This document shows positions 8,924 through 15,335 of a stretch of DNA of 16,401 nucleotides, piece by piece; the first letter of the stretch is position 1, and the number at the start of each line of letters is the position of its first letter. The notes beneath the pieces were generated by a model, which did no database searches, was not told the DNA's origin, and worked only from the letters and a program-made list of their open reading frames with translations. A program made the translations under genes and the position numbers. The stretch lies in contig CAYVUB010000043.1 in assembly GCA_964454675.1 (NCBI GenBank), positions 1 to 16,401 on the forward strand, written 5' to 3'. This DNA comes from CAYVUB01 sp964454675. GTDB taxonomy: Bacteria; Bacteroidota; Bacteroidia; Flavobacteriales; Flavobacteriaceae.

Positions 8924-8931
8924 CAAAATTA
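8924..8931 (-). promoter_or_regulatory. Probable -7 element for the tamB-like gene
   Basis: Read on the minus strand this is TAATTTTG, a perfect match to TAnnTTTG. Transcription would begin near 8917, about 15 nt before the ATA codon at 8902. No good -33 TTG is present at 17-23 nt, so only the -7 is supported. Confidence 0.45.
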
Positions 8932-8957
8932 ACAATTATTGTGCCCAATTTACACTT

Positions 8958-9980
8958 ATGCGTTCACAAAATACATATATTCTTGCAATTGAATCTTCTT
9001 GTGATGATACAGCCGCTTCTGTGATGCTTAACGGCAAAATATTGAGCAATGTTATTGCAGGGCAAAGTGTGCACGAAGCCTATGGAGGCGTTGTACCCGA
9101 ACTGGCTTCAAGAGCGCATCAGCAAAATATTGTTCCTGTTGTATATCAATCACTTAAAAATGCAGGTGTTGATAAATCACAACTCAGTGCCATTGCTTTT
9201 ACGCGTGGTCCGGGATTGATGGGCTCGTTACTGGTTGGCACATCGTTTGCAAAATCGTTGGCATACGGTTTGAATATTCCGTTGATTGATGTAAACCACA
9301 TGCAAGCTCATATTTTGGCACATTTTATTGATGAAGAAGGTTTTGACAAACCGCCGTTTCCGTTTCTGGCAATGACAATTTCGGGCGGACATACCCAAAT
9401 AGTAAAGGTCAACTCCTATTTTGATATGGAAGTTATAGGTGAAACCATTGATGATGCCGTAGGCGAAGCTTTTGATAAAAGCGGAAAAATTTTAGGATTG
9501 GGCTATCCTGCCGGACCGGAAATTGACAAACGTGCGCAATTGGGAAACCCAAAAGCGTTTAAATTTACCAAACCCAAAGTTGACGGACTTAATTTTAGTT
9601 TTTCGGGATTAAAAACAGCGGTGTTATATTTTATTCAGAAAGAAGTAAATGCAAATCCAAATTTTATTGAACAAAATTTAAATGATATTTGCGCATCCAT
9701 TCAATACACTATTATTGGTATTCTGATTGATAAATTGAAATTAGCTGTCCTGCAAACAGGTATTAAACACATTGCTATTGGTGGTGGCGTTTCGGCAAAT
9801 TCGGGCATTAGAAAGGCTCTTAAAGACGGTGAAAATAAATTCGGATGGACTACATATATTCCTAAATTTGAATTTACGACCGATAACGCCGCAATGATTG
9901 CCATTGTGGGTTTTTTAAAATATAAAGAAGGAAATTTTGCCGATGCATCTGTCACAGCATCATCCCGATTGAAAATTTAG
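8958..9980 (+). CDS. tsaD: tRNA N6-adenosine threonylcarbamoyltransferase
   Basis: Transfers the threonylcarbamoyl group from threonylcarbamoyl-AMP to A37 of ANN-decoding tRNAs (t6A synthesis), working in bacteria with TsaB and TsaE. The 340-residue ASKHA-fold protein opens with AIESSCDDTAASV. It contains GVVPELASRAH, the metal-binding HMQAH motif (His114 and His118), the SGGHTQIV strand, the GEAFDKSGKILGLGYPAGP region, and a late metal-binding Asp309 in TTDNAAM. The ATG at 8958 directly follows a consensus promoter. It is divergent from tamB, and its in-window partners are not visible. The Arg-TCT tRNA at the end of the window decodes AGA, an ANN codon, so it belongs to the class of tRNAs expected to carry t6A. 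Confidence 0.97.
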   Translation: MRSQNTYILAIESSCDDTAASVMLNGKILSNVIAGQSVHEAYGGVVPELASRAHQQNIVPVVYQSLKNAGVDKSQLSAIAFTRGPGLMGSLLVGTSFAKSLAYGLNIPLIDVNHMQAHILAHFIDEEGFDKPPFPFLAMTISGGHTQIVKVNSYFDMEVIGETIDDAVGEAFDKSGKILGLGYPAGPEIDKRAQLGNPKAFKFTKPKVDGLNFSFSGLKTAVLYFIQKEVNANPNFIEQNLNDICASIQYTIIGILIDKLKLAVLQTGIKHIAIGGGVSANSGIRKALKDGENKFGWTTYIPKFEFTTDNAAMIAIVGFLKYKEGNFADASVTASSRLKI

Positions 9981-9988
9981 TTTAAAAA

Positions 9989-10014
9989 TACAGTTTGTAT
10001 TGACAAAAACTGTA
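9989..10014. repeat. Inverted repeat between tsaD and the ankyrin-like gene
   Basis: TACAGTTT at 9989-9996 and AAACTGTA at 10007-10014 form a perfect 8-bp inverted repeat around a 10-nt centre. With two mismatches it extends to TAAA/TTTA on both flanks. It begins 8 nt after the tsaD stop and has no T-tract on either side, so an operator or weak mRNA 3' hairpin is likelier than a standard terminator. It overlaps the putative promoter of the next gene. Confidence 0.55.
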
Positions 10015-10020
10015 AATTTA
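9994..10020 (+). promoter_or_regulatory. Possible promoter for the ankyrin-like gene
   Basis: TTTG at 9994-9997 and TAAATTTA at 10013-10020 (seven of eight to TAnnTTTG) are separated by 15 nt, slightly shorter than the usual spacing. Initiation near 10027 would suit either candidate ATG (10037 or 10067). Confidence 0.3.
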
Positions 10021-10066
10021 ATCGCTCATTTCTACCATGCTGTTTTACATTTTTATTATCAAGCAC

Positions 10067-11308
10067 ATGGCAAACACTATTCAGCTCAGCACCGTTTTAA
10101 AAACGATTTACAAAACCAAGTGGAAAGAAATTTCTGTTCCCGTTATTCTGGAATTTATTGTTGCTTTCATAGGCGATTTTATGGAGCCTAAATACAATAT
10201 TATCCGCGCCATATTTTTTATTTTTCTTATTGTTTTAGGGTTTTGCATTTACAAGATTTATCAATGGCATAAACAAAAAAAAGAAGAACTGGCATCGCCC
10301 GAATTAATTTTTGACAAACAGCAAGGCTTAAGCGAATCCATTACCAAAGGCATGGCGCTTTCTACTTTTGGAGTTTTGATTTCAACAGCGTTCATAGTAT
10401 TTCAAATGGCAACCGGAAATACCGGTAATGGTGCTATTGCTTCAATAGTGCCGGAATTACAGCCGTTGCAAAATACGCTTTTGAGTATGGACAAAAAGCT
10501 TGATGATATTAGCAACAAGCTTGATAATGTCAAAAAAGAAACCAGTGATGATGCCCGTAAAGAGCTACAAAATATTGGGGTATCGTGGAATGGTGAAAAC
10601 TTTTTAAATGCTGTCAAAGATGGTGATAAACGGGTTGCAGTTCTGTTTTTGCAAGCCGGAATGCGCTCTGAAACCGCAAAATCTGAAGGAAGAACCTTGC
10701 CTATTATGCTGGCATTAAACACATTCAATCCCGATGAAATGCTCGATTTACTATTGGATTATAAATTGGACATCAATTATGTATATGAACAATATGGAGC
10801 TTTTGGAAATATGAAAGCCACTTTATTAGGGAGCGCCATTGAACGTGGCAATGTAAAACTGGTAAAAGCCTTATTAAAACGTAAAGTTAACATATCAAAT
10901 CCTTATGAAACATTCGGGTCAATGGGTATAAGCCGTGGCACGTATCCGCTGGCTTCTGCCATTTACTGGAAACAGCCCGAAATCGTGATGCTTTTATTAG
11001 ATAACAAAGCTGATGTCTCTGCCGGAGATTATGCAGCTTACCAACAAATGTACGCCGATAAGGATAATTATTTCTGGAAAAAATTGCCAAATGAAGTAGC
11101 GGTTATCTTGAAAAAAACGGCACCAAAGGGTCGTGATGCCGATAAAATTACCAATGAAGCCCGGTTAAAAGAAATTGATAAAGAACTGGTAGAACTTGCC
11201 AAAAAATCGTTTCAGTCGTATTCAAATTCTTATAATAAACGAAAGTATGACCGGCAATATGATTCCTTGCAAGTGGTTAAAAAAGAACTTTTAGAAAAAA
11301 TGAAATAG
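10067..11308 (+). CDS. Membrane-anchored ankyrin-repeat-like protein, function unknown
   Basis: I do not recognise a characterised family. From the ATG at 10067 the product has 413 residues. Predicted membrane helices lie near 46-66 (AIFFIFLIVLGFCIYKIYQW) and 96-115 (MALSTFGVLISTAFIVFQMA), and a further hydrophobic stretch lies at 23-38. A probable coiled coil follows (131-170, with heptad-like LLSMDKKLDDISNKLDNVK). Residues 171-350 contain at least three ankyrin-like units. The first (FLNAVKDGDKRVAVLFLQAGM) resembles the N-terminal cap common in ankyrin proteins; the others are ATLLGSAIERGNVKLVKALL and TYPLASAIYWKQPEIVMLLL. The tail (360-413) is highly charged and helical. The topology suggests that a cytosolic repeat domain is held at the inner membrane as a protein-binding platform. 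An alternative ATG at 10037 would add ten mostly hydrophobic residues; I prefer 10067 because the MANTIQ start is more typical. It lies 86 nt after tsaD. Confidence 0.75.
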   Translation: MANTIQLSTVLKTIYKTKWKEISVPVILEFIVAFIGDFMEPKYNIIRAIFFIFLIVLGFCIYKIYQWHKQKKEELASPELIFDKQQGLSESITKGMALSTFGVLISTAFIVFQMATGNTGNGAIASIVPELQPLQNTLLSMDKKLDDISNKLDNVKKETSDDARKELQNIGVSWNGENFLNAVKDGDKRVAVLFLQAGMRSETAKSEGRTLPIMLALNTFNPDEMLDLLLDYKLDINYVYEQYGAFGNMKATLLGSAIERGNVKLVKALLKRKVNISNPYETFGSMGISRGTYPLASAIYWKQPEIVMLLLDNKADVSAGDYAAYQQMYADKDNYFWKKLPNEVAVILKKTAPKGRDADKITNEARLKEIDKELVELAKKSFQSYSNSYNKRKYDRQYDSLQVVKKELLEKMK

Positions 11309-11349
11309 AAATTAGTTAATATTTTAGACGATTTAATAAAGGATTCTTT

Positions 11350-11357
11350 TAAATTTG
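11350..11357 (+). promoter_or_regulatory. -7 promoter element for the PPIase-rsmE run
   Basis: TAAATTTG matches TAnnTTTG exactly and would give a start near 11364, about 19 nt before the ATG at 11383. No clear -33 TTTG is seen, so support rests on the -7 and its spacing. Confidence 0.45.
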
Positions 11358-11382
11358 AAACATCACATGAAATCTTCTTCTT

Positions 11383-12021
11383 ATGTTTAAAATTACGAGT
11401 CTCATTTTTGCACTATCAATAATTTCAACGCTTTCTGCCCAAACAGATTTTGAAGCCCAATTAGATTCCATCCAAGATGAAGCCCAGGCAACATCATTTA
11501 TTGAATCAAACAAGTCAAACAAAGGGCAACTCATTATTTTCAACAAAGAAAAACACAACACAACACTTGCTAAAGACTTGTTTAAATTGGGTAACGGCGG
11601 TAAGAAAGTGTTCAAAACCGATATAGAACAAACTTATTACAAAGTCATTCAAAAAAATGATGTACCACATTACAGAGTAAGCTATATCTTTCTGGATGGT
11701 AACAAAAAATCTATAGAAGACATTCAAAAAACACGTAAAGATATTATCAAAAAATACAACGAAGGCTTTAGGTTTAAAGACTTGGCAAAACATTATTCTA
11801 TGGATGATAATGCCAATCGTGGTGGTGATTTAGGATGGTTTCGTTCAGGTGATCTGCATCCTGAATTTGAGAATGCCATTATCAATAACACATATACTAC
11901 AGATGATATTTTTGAAGTAGATATACTTGAGAAACAATGGTTTTATGTGATTTTAAAAACACACGACACCAAAATGATTGAAGAAATTAAAGTTTTAAAA
12001 GTCACTGAATCCCTAAATTAA
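11383..12021 (+). CDS. Secreted PpiC-type (parvulin) peptidylprolyl isomerase
   Basis: Catalyses cis/trans isomerisation of prolyl bonds and probably assists folding of exported proteins in the periplasm. The 212-residue product has a signal peptide (residues 1-20, hydrophobic core ITSLIFALSIISTL, likely cleaved after SAQ). A linker of about 75 residues follows, then a single parvulin domain at about 96-195. The domain shows the family hallmarks YRVSYIFLDG (97-106), EGFRFKDLAKHYSMDD (127-142) and the strongly conserved GGDLGWFRSGDLHPEF (147-162). The SurA N-terminal chaperone region is absent, so this is a small stand-alone PPIase. Its stop codon overlaps the rsmE start by one base (TAATG), which indicates co-transcription and probable translational coupling. 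Confidence 0.88.
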   Translation: MFKITSLIFALSIISTLSAQTDFEAQLDSIQDEAQATSFIESNKSNKGQLIIFNKEKHNTTLAKDLFKLGNGGKKVFKTDIEQTYYKVIQKNDVPHYRVSYIFLDGNKKSIEDIQKTRKDIIKKYNEGFRFKDLAKHYSMDDNANRGGDLGWFRSGDLHPEFENAIINNTYTTDDIFEVDILEKQWFYVILKTHDTKMIEEIKVLKVTESLN

Positions 12022-12728
12022 TGCAGCTTTTTTATAATCCTGAACTTAACGAACATTCAACTCAAGTTGCCTTTTCAAAAGAGGAAAGCAAGCATATTGT
12101 CAAAGTCTTACGAAAATCAGTTGGCGACGACTTGCATAGCACCAACGGTAACGGTTGGTTATTCGCATCAAAAATTATAAATTCTGATATAAAACACTGT
12201 GTTGCCCAAATCACTTCAAAAACGTTTTTCGGCAGGAAAAATTACCGCTTACATTTGGCAGTAGCGCCAACAAAAATGAACGACCGTTATGAATGGTTTT
12301 TAGAAAAAGCGACCGAAATAGGCATTGACAGCATTACTCCCATTATTTGCCATCACAGCGAACGTAAAACCATTAATACTGAACGTTTTGAAAAAATACT
12401 GCTGTCAGCCATGAAACAATCGGCTCAATATTATTTACCAAAATTGAATGCACAAATACCATTTATGGAGTTTGTAAAACAGGATTTTGCAGGGCAAAAA
12501 TTTATCGCGCATTGCGAAGATTCACAAAAAACAACCTTAAAAAATGCATTGCAAGCACAAAATGATGTATTGATATTAATTGGTCCCGAAGGCGATTTTA
12601 GTGTTAAAGAAATTGAAACAGCCGTCAAAAGCCGGTTTATTCCCGTAACTTTGGGTACAACCCGATTGCGTACCGAGACCGCTGCCGTAGTAGCCTGCCA
12701 CAGCGTAGCATTTGCAAACGAACTTTAA
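12021..12728 (+). CDS. rsmE: 16S rRNA (uracil(1498)-N(3))-methyltransferase
   Basis: Methylates N3 of U1498 in 16S rRNA near the decoding site, using S-adenosylmethionine. The 235-residue protein fits the RsmE family of SPOUT (trefoil-knot) methyltransferases. It has an N-terminal PUA-like beta domain (1-75, including HIVKVLRKSVGD), the KATEIGIDSITPI segment (96-108), and the C-terminal knot with LIGPEGDFS (186-194) and LGTTRLRTETAA (211-222), which form the SAM pocket. The usual GPEGGF is GPEGDF here, a common variant. It overlaps the upstream PPIase gene by one base and ends four bases before the DUF4159 gene, so it sits inside one transcription unit. Confidence 0.96.
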   Translation: MQLFYNPELNEHSTQVAFSKEESKHIVKVLRKSVGDDLHSTNGNGWLFASKIINSDIKHCVAQITSKTFFGRKNYRLHLAVAPTKMNDRYEWFLEKATEIGIDSITPIICHHSERKTINTERFEKILLSAMKQSAQYYLPKLNAQIPFMEFVKQDFAGQKFIAHCEDSQKTTLKNALQAQNDVLILIGPEGDFSVKEIETAVKSRFIPVTLGTTRLRTETAAVVACHSVAFANEL

Positions 12729-12732
12729 ACAG

Positions 12733-13386
12733 ATGAATCTTAAAACACTATTTTTTTTAAATATAACATTGTTTATGTGTGCGTGGCATATTGCCGCTCA
12801 GGATATTGCGGTTTTAAAATATAAAGGCGGTGGCGACTGGTATGGAAATCCTACGTCACTACCAAATTTAATAAGCTATTGCAATCTTAATATCAATACA
12901 AAAATCAACCCAAAACCTCAAACCGTAGAAGCCGAAAGCAGTGATATATTTCAATATCCGTTTGTGCACATGACAGGTCACGGCAATGTGTTTTTTGGCG
13001 AAAGAGATATTGAAAACCTTAGAAGCTATCTGTTGTCCGGTGGATTTTTACATATTGATGATAACTACGGCATGGAACCTTATGTTGTTAAAGAGCTTAA
13101 AAAGGTATTTCCTGATAAAACCTTGCTGGAACTTCCAAAAAATCATCCTGTTTTTTCAATAGTTTACAAGTTTCCTGAAGGTTTGCCCAAAATCCACGAA
13201 CACGACGGCAAACCACCCAAAGCATTGGGGTTGTTTCACGACGGCAGATTGATAGTATTGCTTACCTTAGAAAGTGATTTAGGTGATGGCTGGGAAGATG
13301 AAGAAGTACACAACGACCCTTTTGAAGTAAGAGAAAAAGCCCTGAAAATGGGTGCCAATATTATAAAATACGTATTTGAGAATTGA
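12733..13386 (+). CDS. DUF4159-domain secreted protein
   Basis: A conserved exported protein of unknown function. The ATG at 12733, rather than the in-frame upstream ATG at 12712 inside rsmE, gives a clean signal peptide (MNLKTLFFLNITLFMCAWHIAA, cut before QD) and 217 residues. The mature part starts QDIAVLKYKGGGDWYGNPTSL, typical of DUF4159. The core contains PFVHMTGHGNVFF, LRSYLLSGGFLHIDDNYGME and NDPFEVREKALKMGANIIKY, which resembles a flavodoxin- or amidotransferase-like alpha/beta fold; that fold reading is inferred from the family, not shown here. It starts four bases after the rsmE stop, and the methyltransferase gene follows after 35 nt. The rsmE-DUF4159-methyltransferase order looks like an operon that mixes an envelope protein with RNA modifiers. 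Confidence 0.86.
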   Translation: MNLKTLFFLNITLFMCAWHIAAQDIAVLKYKGGGDWYGNPTSLPNLISYCNLNINTKINPKPQTVEAESSDIFQYPFVHMTGHGNVFFGERDIENLRSYLLSGGFLHIDDNYGMEPYVVKELKKVFPDKTLLELPKNHPVFSIVYKFPEGLPKIHEHDGKPPKALGLFHDGRLIVLLTLESDLGDGWEDEEVHNDPFEVREKALKMGANIIKYVFEN

Positions 13387-13421
13387 CATTCCTCTTTTGA
13401 TTATAATATTAAACTTATACT

Positions 13422-14600
13422 TTGAATAAACACATTTTAAATAGTGATATACAGTTATTTATTGATAATAATTTATTTTCAGATATTAATACGTTATTGT
13501 TAAAACATTCGGTATTTAATGGTGTTTCCATAAAAGACATTGCAGAGCAGATTGAAGCTAAAAAAAGATGCCGGTCAAAACTACCTGCATGGTTTAAACA
13601 CGCACAAATTTATTATCCCAATAAACTGAATATCGAGCAAACCTCATCAGAAATTACTGCAGATTACAAATCCCAATTACTGCAAGGAAACAGTATTATT
13701 GACCTTACCGGTGGTTTTGGCGTGGATTGTTTTTACTTTTCAAAACGGTTTAAGCAGGTAACACATTGCGAACTTAATAAAGATTTATCTGAAATTGCCG
13801 CACACAATTTTAAGATGCTGAATGCAAAAAACATTCAAACAATAGCTTTGGACGGACTGGAATATTTACAAACAACCCGTACAACTTTTGACTGGATTTA
13901 TATTGACCCGTCAAGACGGCACGACAGCAAAGGTAAAGTATTTATGCTGGCAGACTGTTTACCCAATGTTCCCGAAAACATTCAATTACTTTGGAATTAT
14001 TCAAAAAATATACTGATAAAAACATCACCTTTACTTGATATTTCTATAGGATTGAATGAATTACAACACGTAAAAACCATTCATATTGTAGCTGTAAACA
14101 ATGACGTAAAAGAACTGCTTTGGGTTTTAGAACACGGTTATTCGGGAACTGTCAAAATAAAAACAAGCAATCTTAAAACAAAACATACAGAGTATTTTGA
14201 GTTTATCCTGCAAAACGAACCGCAGGCTGAGACCTCATACAGCTTGCCCCTCACCTATTTGTATGAACCCAATGCGGCCGTGATGAAATCGGGCGGATTC
14301 AACAGCGTTGCGCACCATTATCAATTAGAAAAACTGCATAAACATTCACATTTATACACCGGTAATGCTTTGATGCATTTCCCCGGAAGAGTATTTAAAA
14401 TCATCAGTATTTCACCTTATAATAAACAAGGTTTAAAAAATTTAAATCTTAAAAAAGCCAATATAACTATACGTAATTTTCCTGAAAATGTAGAAACCAT
14501 CCGAAAAAAAACGGGAATTAAAGACGGTGGCGATGATTATCTGTTTTTTACAACAGACATGCTTAATGAAAAGCTATGCATAGTTTGTAAAAAGGCATAA
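13422..14600 (+). CDS. Class I SAM-dependent methyltransferase with THUMP-like C-terminal region
   Basis: A 392-residue protein common in Bacteroidota and not functionally characterised as far as I know. The middle holds a Rossmann methyltransferase fold: motif I IIDLTGGFGVDCFYF (residues 92-106), an acidic CELN after strand 2, and a DPSRR motif IV (162-166, in YIDPSRRHDSKGKV) where related RNA methyltransferases carry DPPR-type residues. The C-terminal third (from about 285, MKSGGFNSVAHHYQLEKLH, FPGRVFKI) fits the ferredoxin-like and THUMP-like domains found in these proteins, which suggests an RNA substrate. The only usable start is TTG at 13422: an in-frame stop lies at 13410-13412 and the first internal ATG is about 130 codons in, beyond motif I. 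It is last in the PPIase-rsmE-DUF4159 run and ends at a terminator. Confidence 0.85.
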   Translation: MNKHILNSDIQLFIDNNLFSDINTLLLKHSVFNGVSIKDIAEQIEAKKRCRSKLPAWFKHAQIYYPNKLNIEQTSSEITADYKSQLLQGNSIIDLTGGFGVDCFYFSKRFKQVTHCELNKDLSEIAAHNFKMLNAKNIQTIALDGLEYLQTTRTTFDWIYIDPSRRHDSKGKVFMLADCLPNVPENIQLLWNYSKNILIKTSPLLDISIGLNELQHVKTIHIVAVNNDVKELLWVLEHGYSGTVKIKTSNLKTKHTEYFEFILQNEPQAETSYSLPLTYLYEPNAAVMKSGGFNSVAHHYQLEKLHKHSHLYTGNALMHFPGRVFKIISISPYNKQGLKNLNLKKANITIRNFPENVETIRKKTGIKDGGDDYLFFTTDMLNEKLCIVCKKA

Positions 14601-14627
14601 AAAAACAACCCTTATAGAGTTGTTTTT
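14601..14627. terminator. Bidirectional terminator between methyltransferase and lipoprotein genes
   Basis: A 9-bp stem pairs AAAAACAAC (14601-14609) with GTTGTTTTT (14619-14627) around a 9-nt loop, giving T-runs on both strands. It begins at the stop codon of the plus-strand methyltransferase and lies 18 nt past the end of the minus-strand lipoprotein gene. Confidence 0.8.
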
Positions 14628-14644
14628 AAGACATTTAAGCGGTA

Positions 14645-15061
14645 TTATAAATTTATAACATCATTCACAGATAGTTCATTATCAGAGTTGACAAAAAACT
14701 CGATAGATGTACAAAGTTCTGTTTCCTGTTGAATTTTTTCACCTTTCATATCAATAAAGGTTACCACAAATAAAGTGTTGTTGCCTTCTTCAAAACTTAA
14801 CCATGATGATGTGTCTTCAGAGGCGACATTGGTTTCAGAGTTTAATAACTCAAGATTACTGTTGTAAATTTCAAAATTAACAGTTACAGTACCACTGTTT
14901 ACGATTCTTGCAATAGGTTGTGAGCCTACGCAGGTAGTTTCATCAATCGATTCAGTGTTTACAGTGAATTGTTCAATCTGCTGGATTGGCTCAACAGAAC
15001 AGTTAAATACAGAAAGTATCAACACTGCACAAGCAGCGCATTTAAGTAGGTTTGTTTTCAT
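14645..15061 (-). CDS. Small lipoprotein of unknown function
   Basis: A 138-residue protein that I cannot assign to a named family. The N-terminus MKTNLLKCAACAVLILSVFNC is a lipoprotein signal, with the probable lipid-modified Cys21; the -1 Asn is unusual but tolerated in relaxed Bacteroidota lipoboxes. The mature chain of about 118 residues is acidic, rich in Ser/Thr/Asn and alternates polar and hydrophobic residues (TVTVNFEIYNSNLELL, NNTLFVVTFIDM), as in a beta-sandwich. Cys44 and Cys117 could form a disulfide. It is a single gene with its own promoter, divergent from the HAD hydrolase. It probably sits in the outer or inner membrane facing the periplasm. Confidence 0.7.
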   Translation of the reverse strand: MKTNLLKCAACAVLILSVFNCSVEPIQQIEQFTVNTESIDETTCVGSQPIARIVNSGTVTVNFEIYNSNLELLNSETNVASEDTSSWLSFEEGNNTLFVVTFIDMKGEKIQQETELCTSIEFFVNSDNELSVNDVINL

Positions 15062-15090
15062 TTGATTTGGGTTTAAATGAAATTATGAGG

Positions 15091-15122
15091 CAAATGTATA
15101 ATTTTAAATTGAAGTTTCACAA
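15091..15122 (-). promoter_or_regulatory. Lipoprotein-gene promoter
   Basis: On the minus strand, TTG at 15122-15120, a 21-nt spacer, then TACATTTG at 15098-15091, a perfect TAnnTTTG. Initiation near 15084 would leave a leader of about 23 nt. The repeat cluster at 15128-15205 lies just upstream of the -33. Confidence 0.6.
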
Positions 15123-15127
15123 TAAAA

Positions 15128-15205
15128 ATTCGATAAAAAGCATTATTTATCCGATAAAAAGATTAATAATTGAATTATCCTACAAAAATAAACAGTTTAT
15201 CGGAT
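15128..15205. repeat. Three-copy ATCCGATAAA repeat cluster (putative operator)
   Basis: ATTCGATAAA (15128-15137) and ATCCGATAAA (15149-15158) are direct copies exactly 21 bp apart, and both continue into AAG. The third copy, TTTATCGGAT (15196-15205), is a perfect inverted match to the second. The middle copy also sits in a local palindrome, TTTATCCGATAAA (15146-15158). The cluster lies in the 274-bp gap between the divergent lipoprotein and HAD genes, starting 6 bp upstream of the lipoprotein -33. The rest of the gap (15206-15311) is AT-rich with nothing else I can name. Confidence 0.55.
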
Positions 15206-15314
15206 TTATAATTGATTGAAATTCAGTAATATATCAACAAATAAATACTAACTATTTTATTTTAAGCAGCATAAAAACAATGTTCGTCAAAGCCCATTAT
15301 ATGCATTACAATTG

Positions 15315-15322
15315 TATCTTAG
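15315..15322 (+). promoter_or_regulatory. Probable -7 element for the HAD gene
   Basis: TATCTTAG is seven of eight to TAnnTTTG and sits in a context (TTG before, CAG after) typical of flavobacterial promoters. Initiation near 15329 would give a very short leader to the ATG at 15336. No -33 TTG is seen at 17-23 nt. Confidence 0.4.
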
Positions 15323-15335
15323 CAGTAAAAAAAAT

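Noticed and set aside
8763..8948. 61-codon minus-strand frame overlapping the start of tamB
   Set aside because: It begins at a TTG, is in a different frame from tamB, and its composition is not protein-like; the tamB frame covers the same DNA with a clear membrane anchor.
13396..13424. Promoter-like TTTG-N17-ATACTTTG before the methyltransferase
   Set aside because: The first two bases of the -7 do not fit TAnnTTTG, and initiation would fall downstream of the TTG start codon, so it cannot serve this gene.
15128..15161. Short direct repeats 21 bp apart as a possible CRISPR remnant
   Set aside because: There are only two 10-12 bp copies with a spacer of about 10 bp, a third copy is inverted, and no cas genes are present. 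An operator cluster fits better.
15312..15335. Extension of the HAD protein to the TTG at 15312
   Set aside because: The TTG lies 3 bases upstream of the putative -7 element and the added residues precede the conserved first strand; ATG 15336 gives the usual family start.
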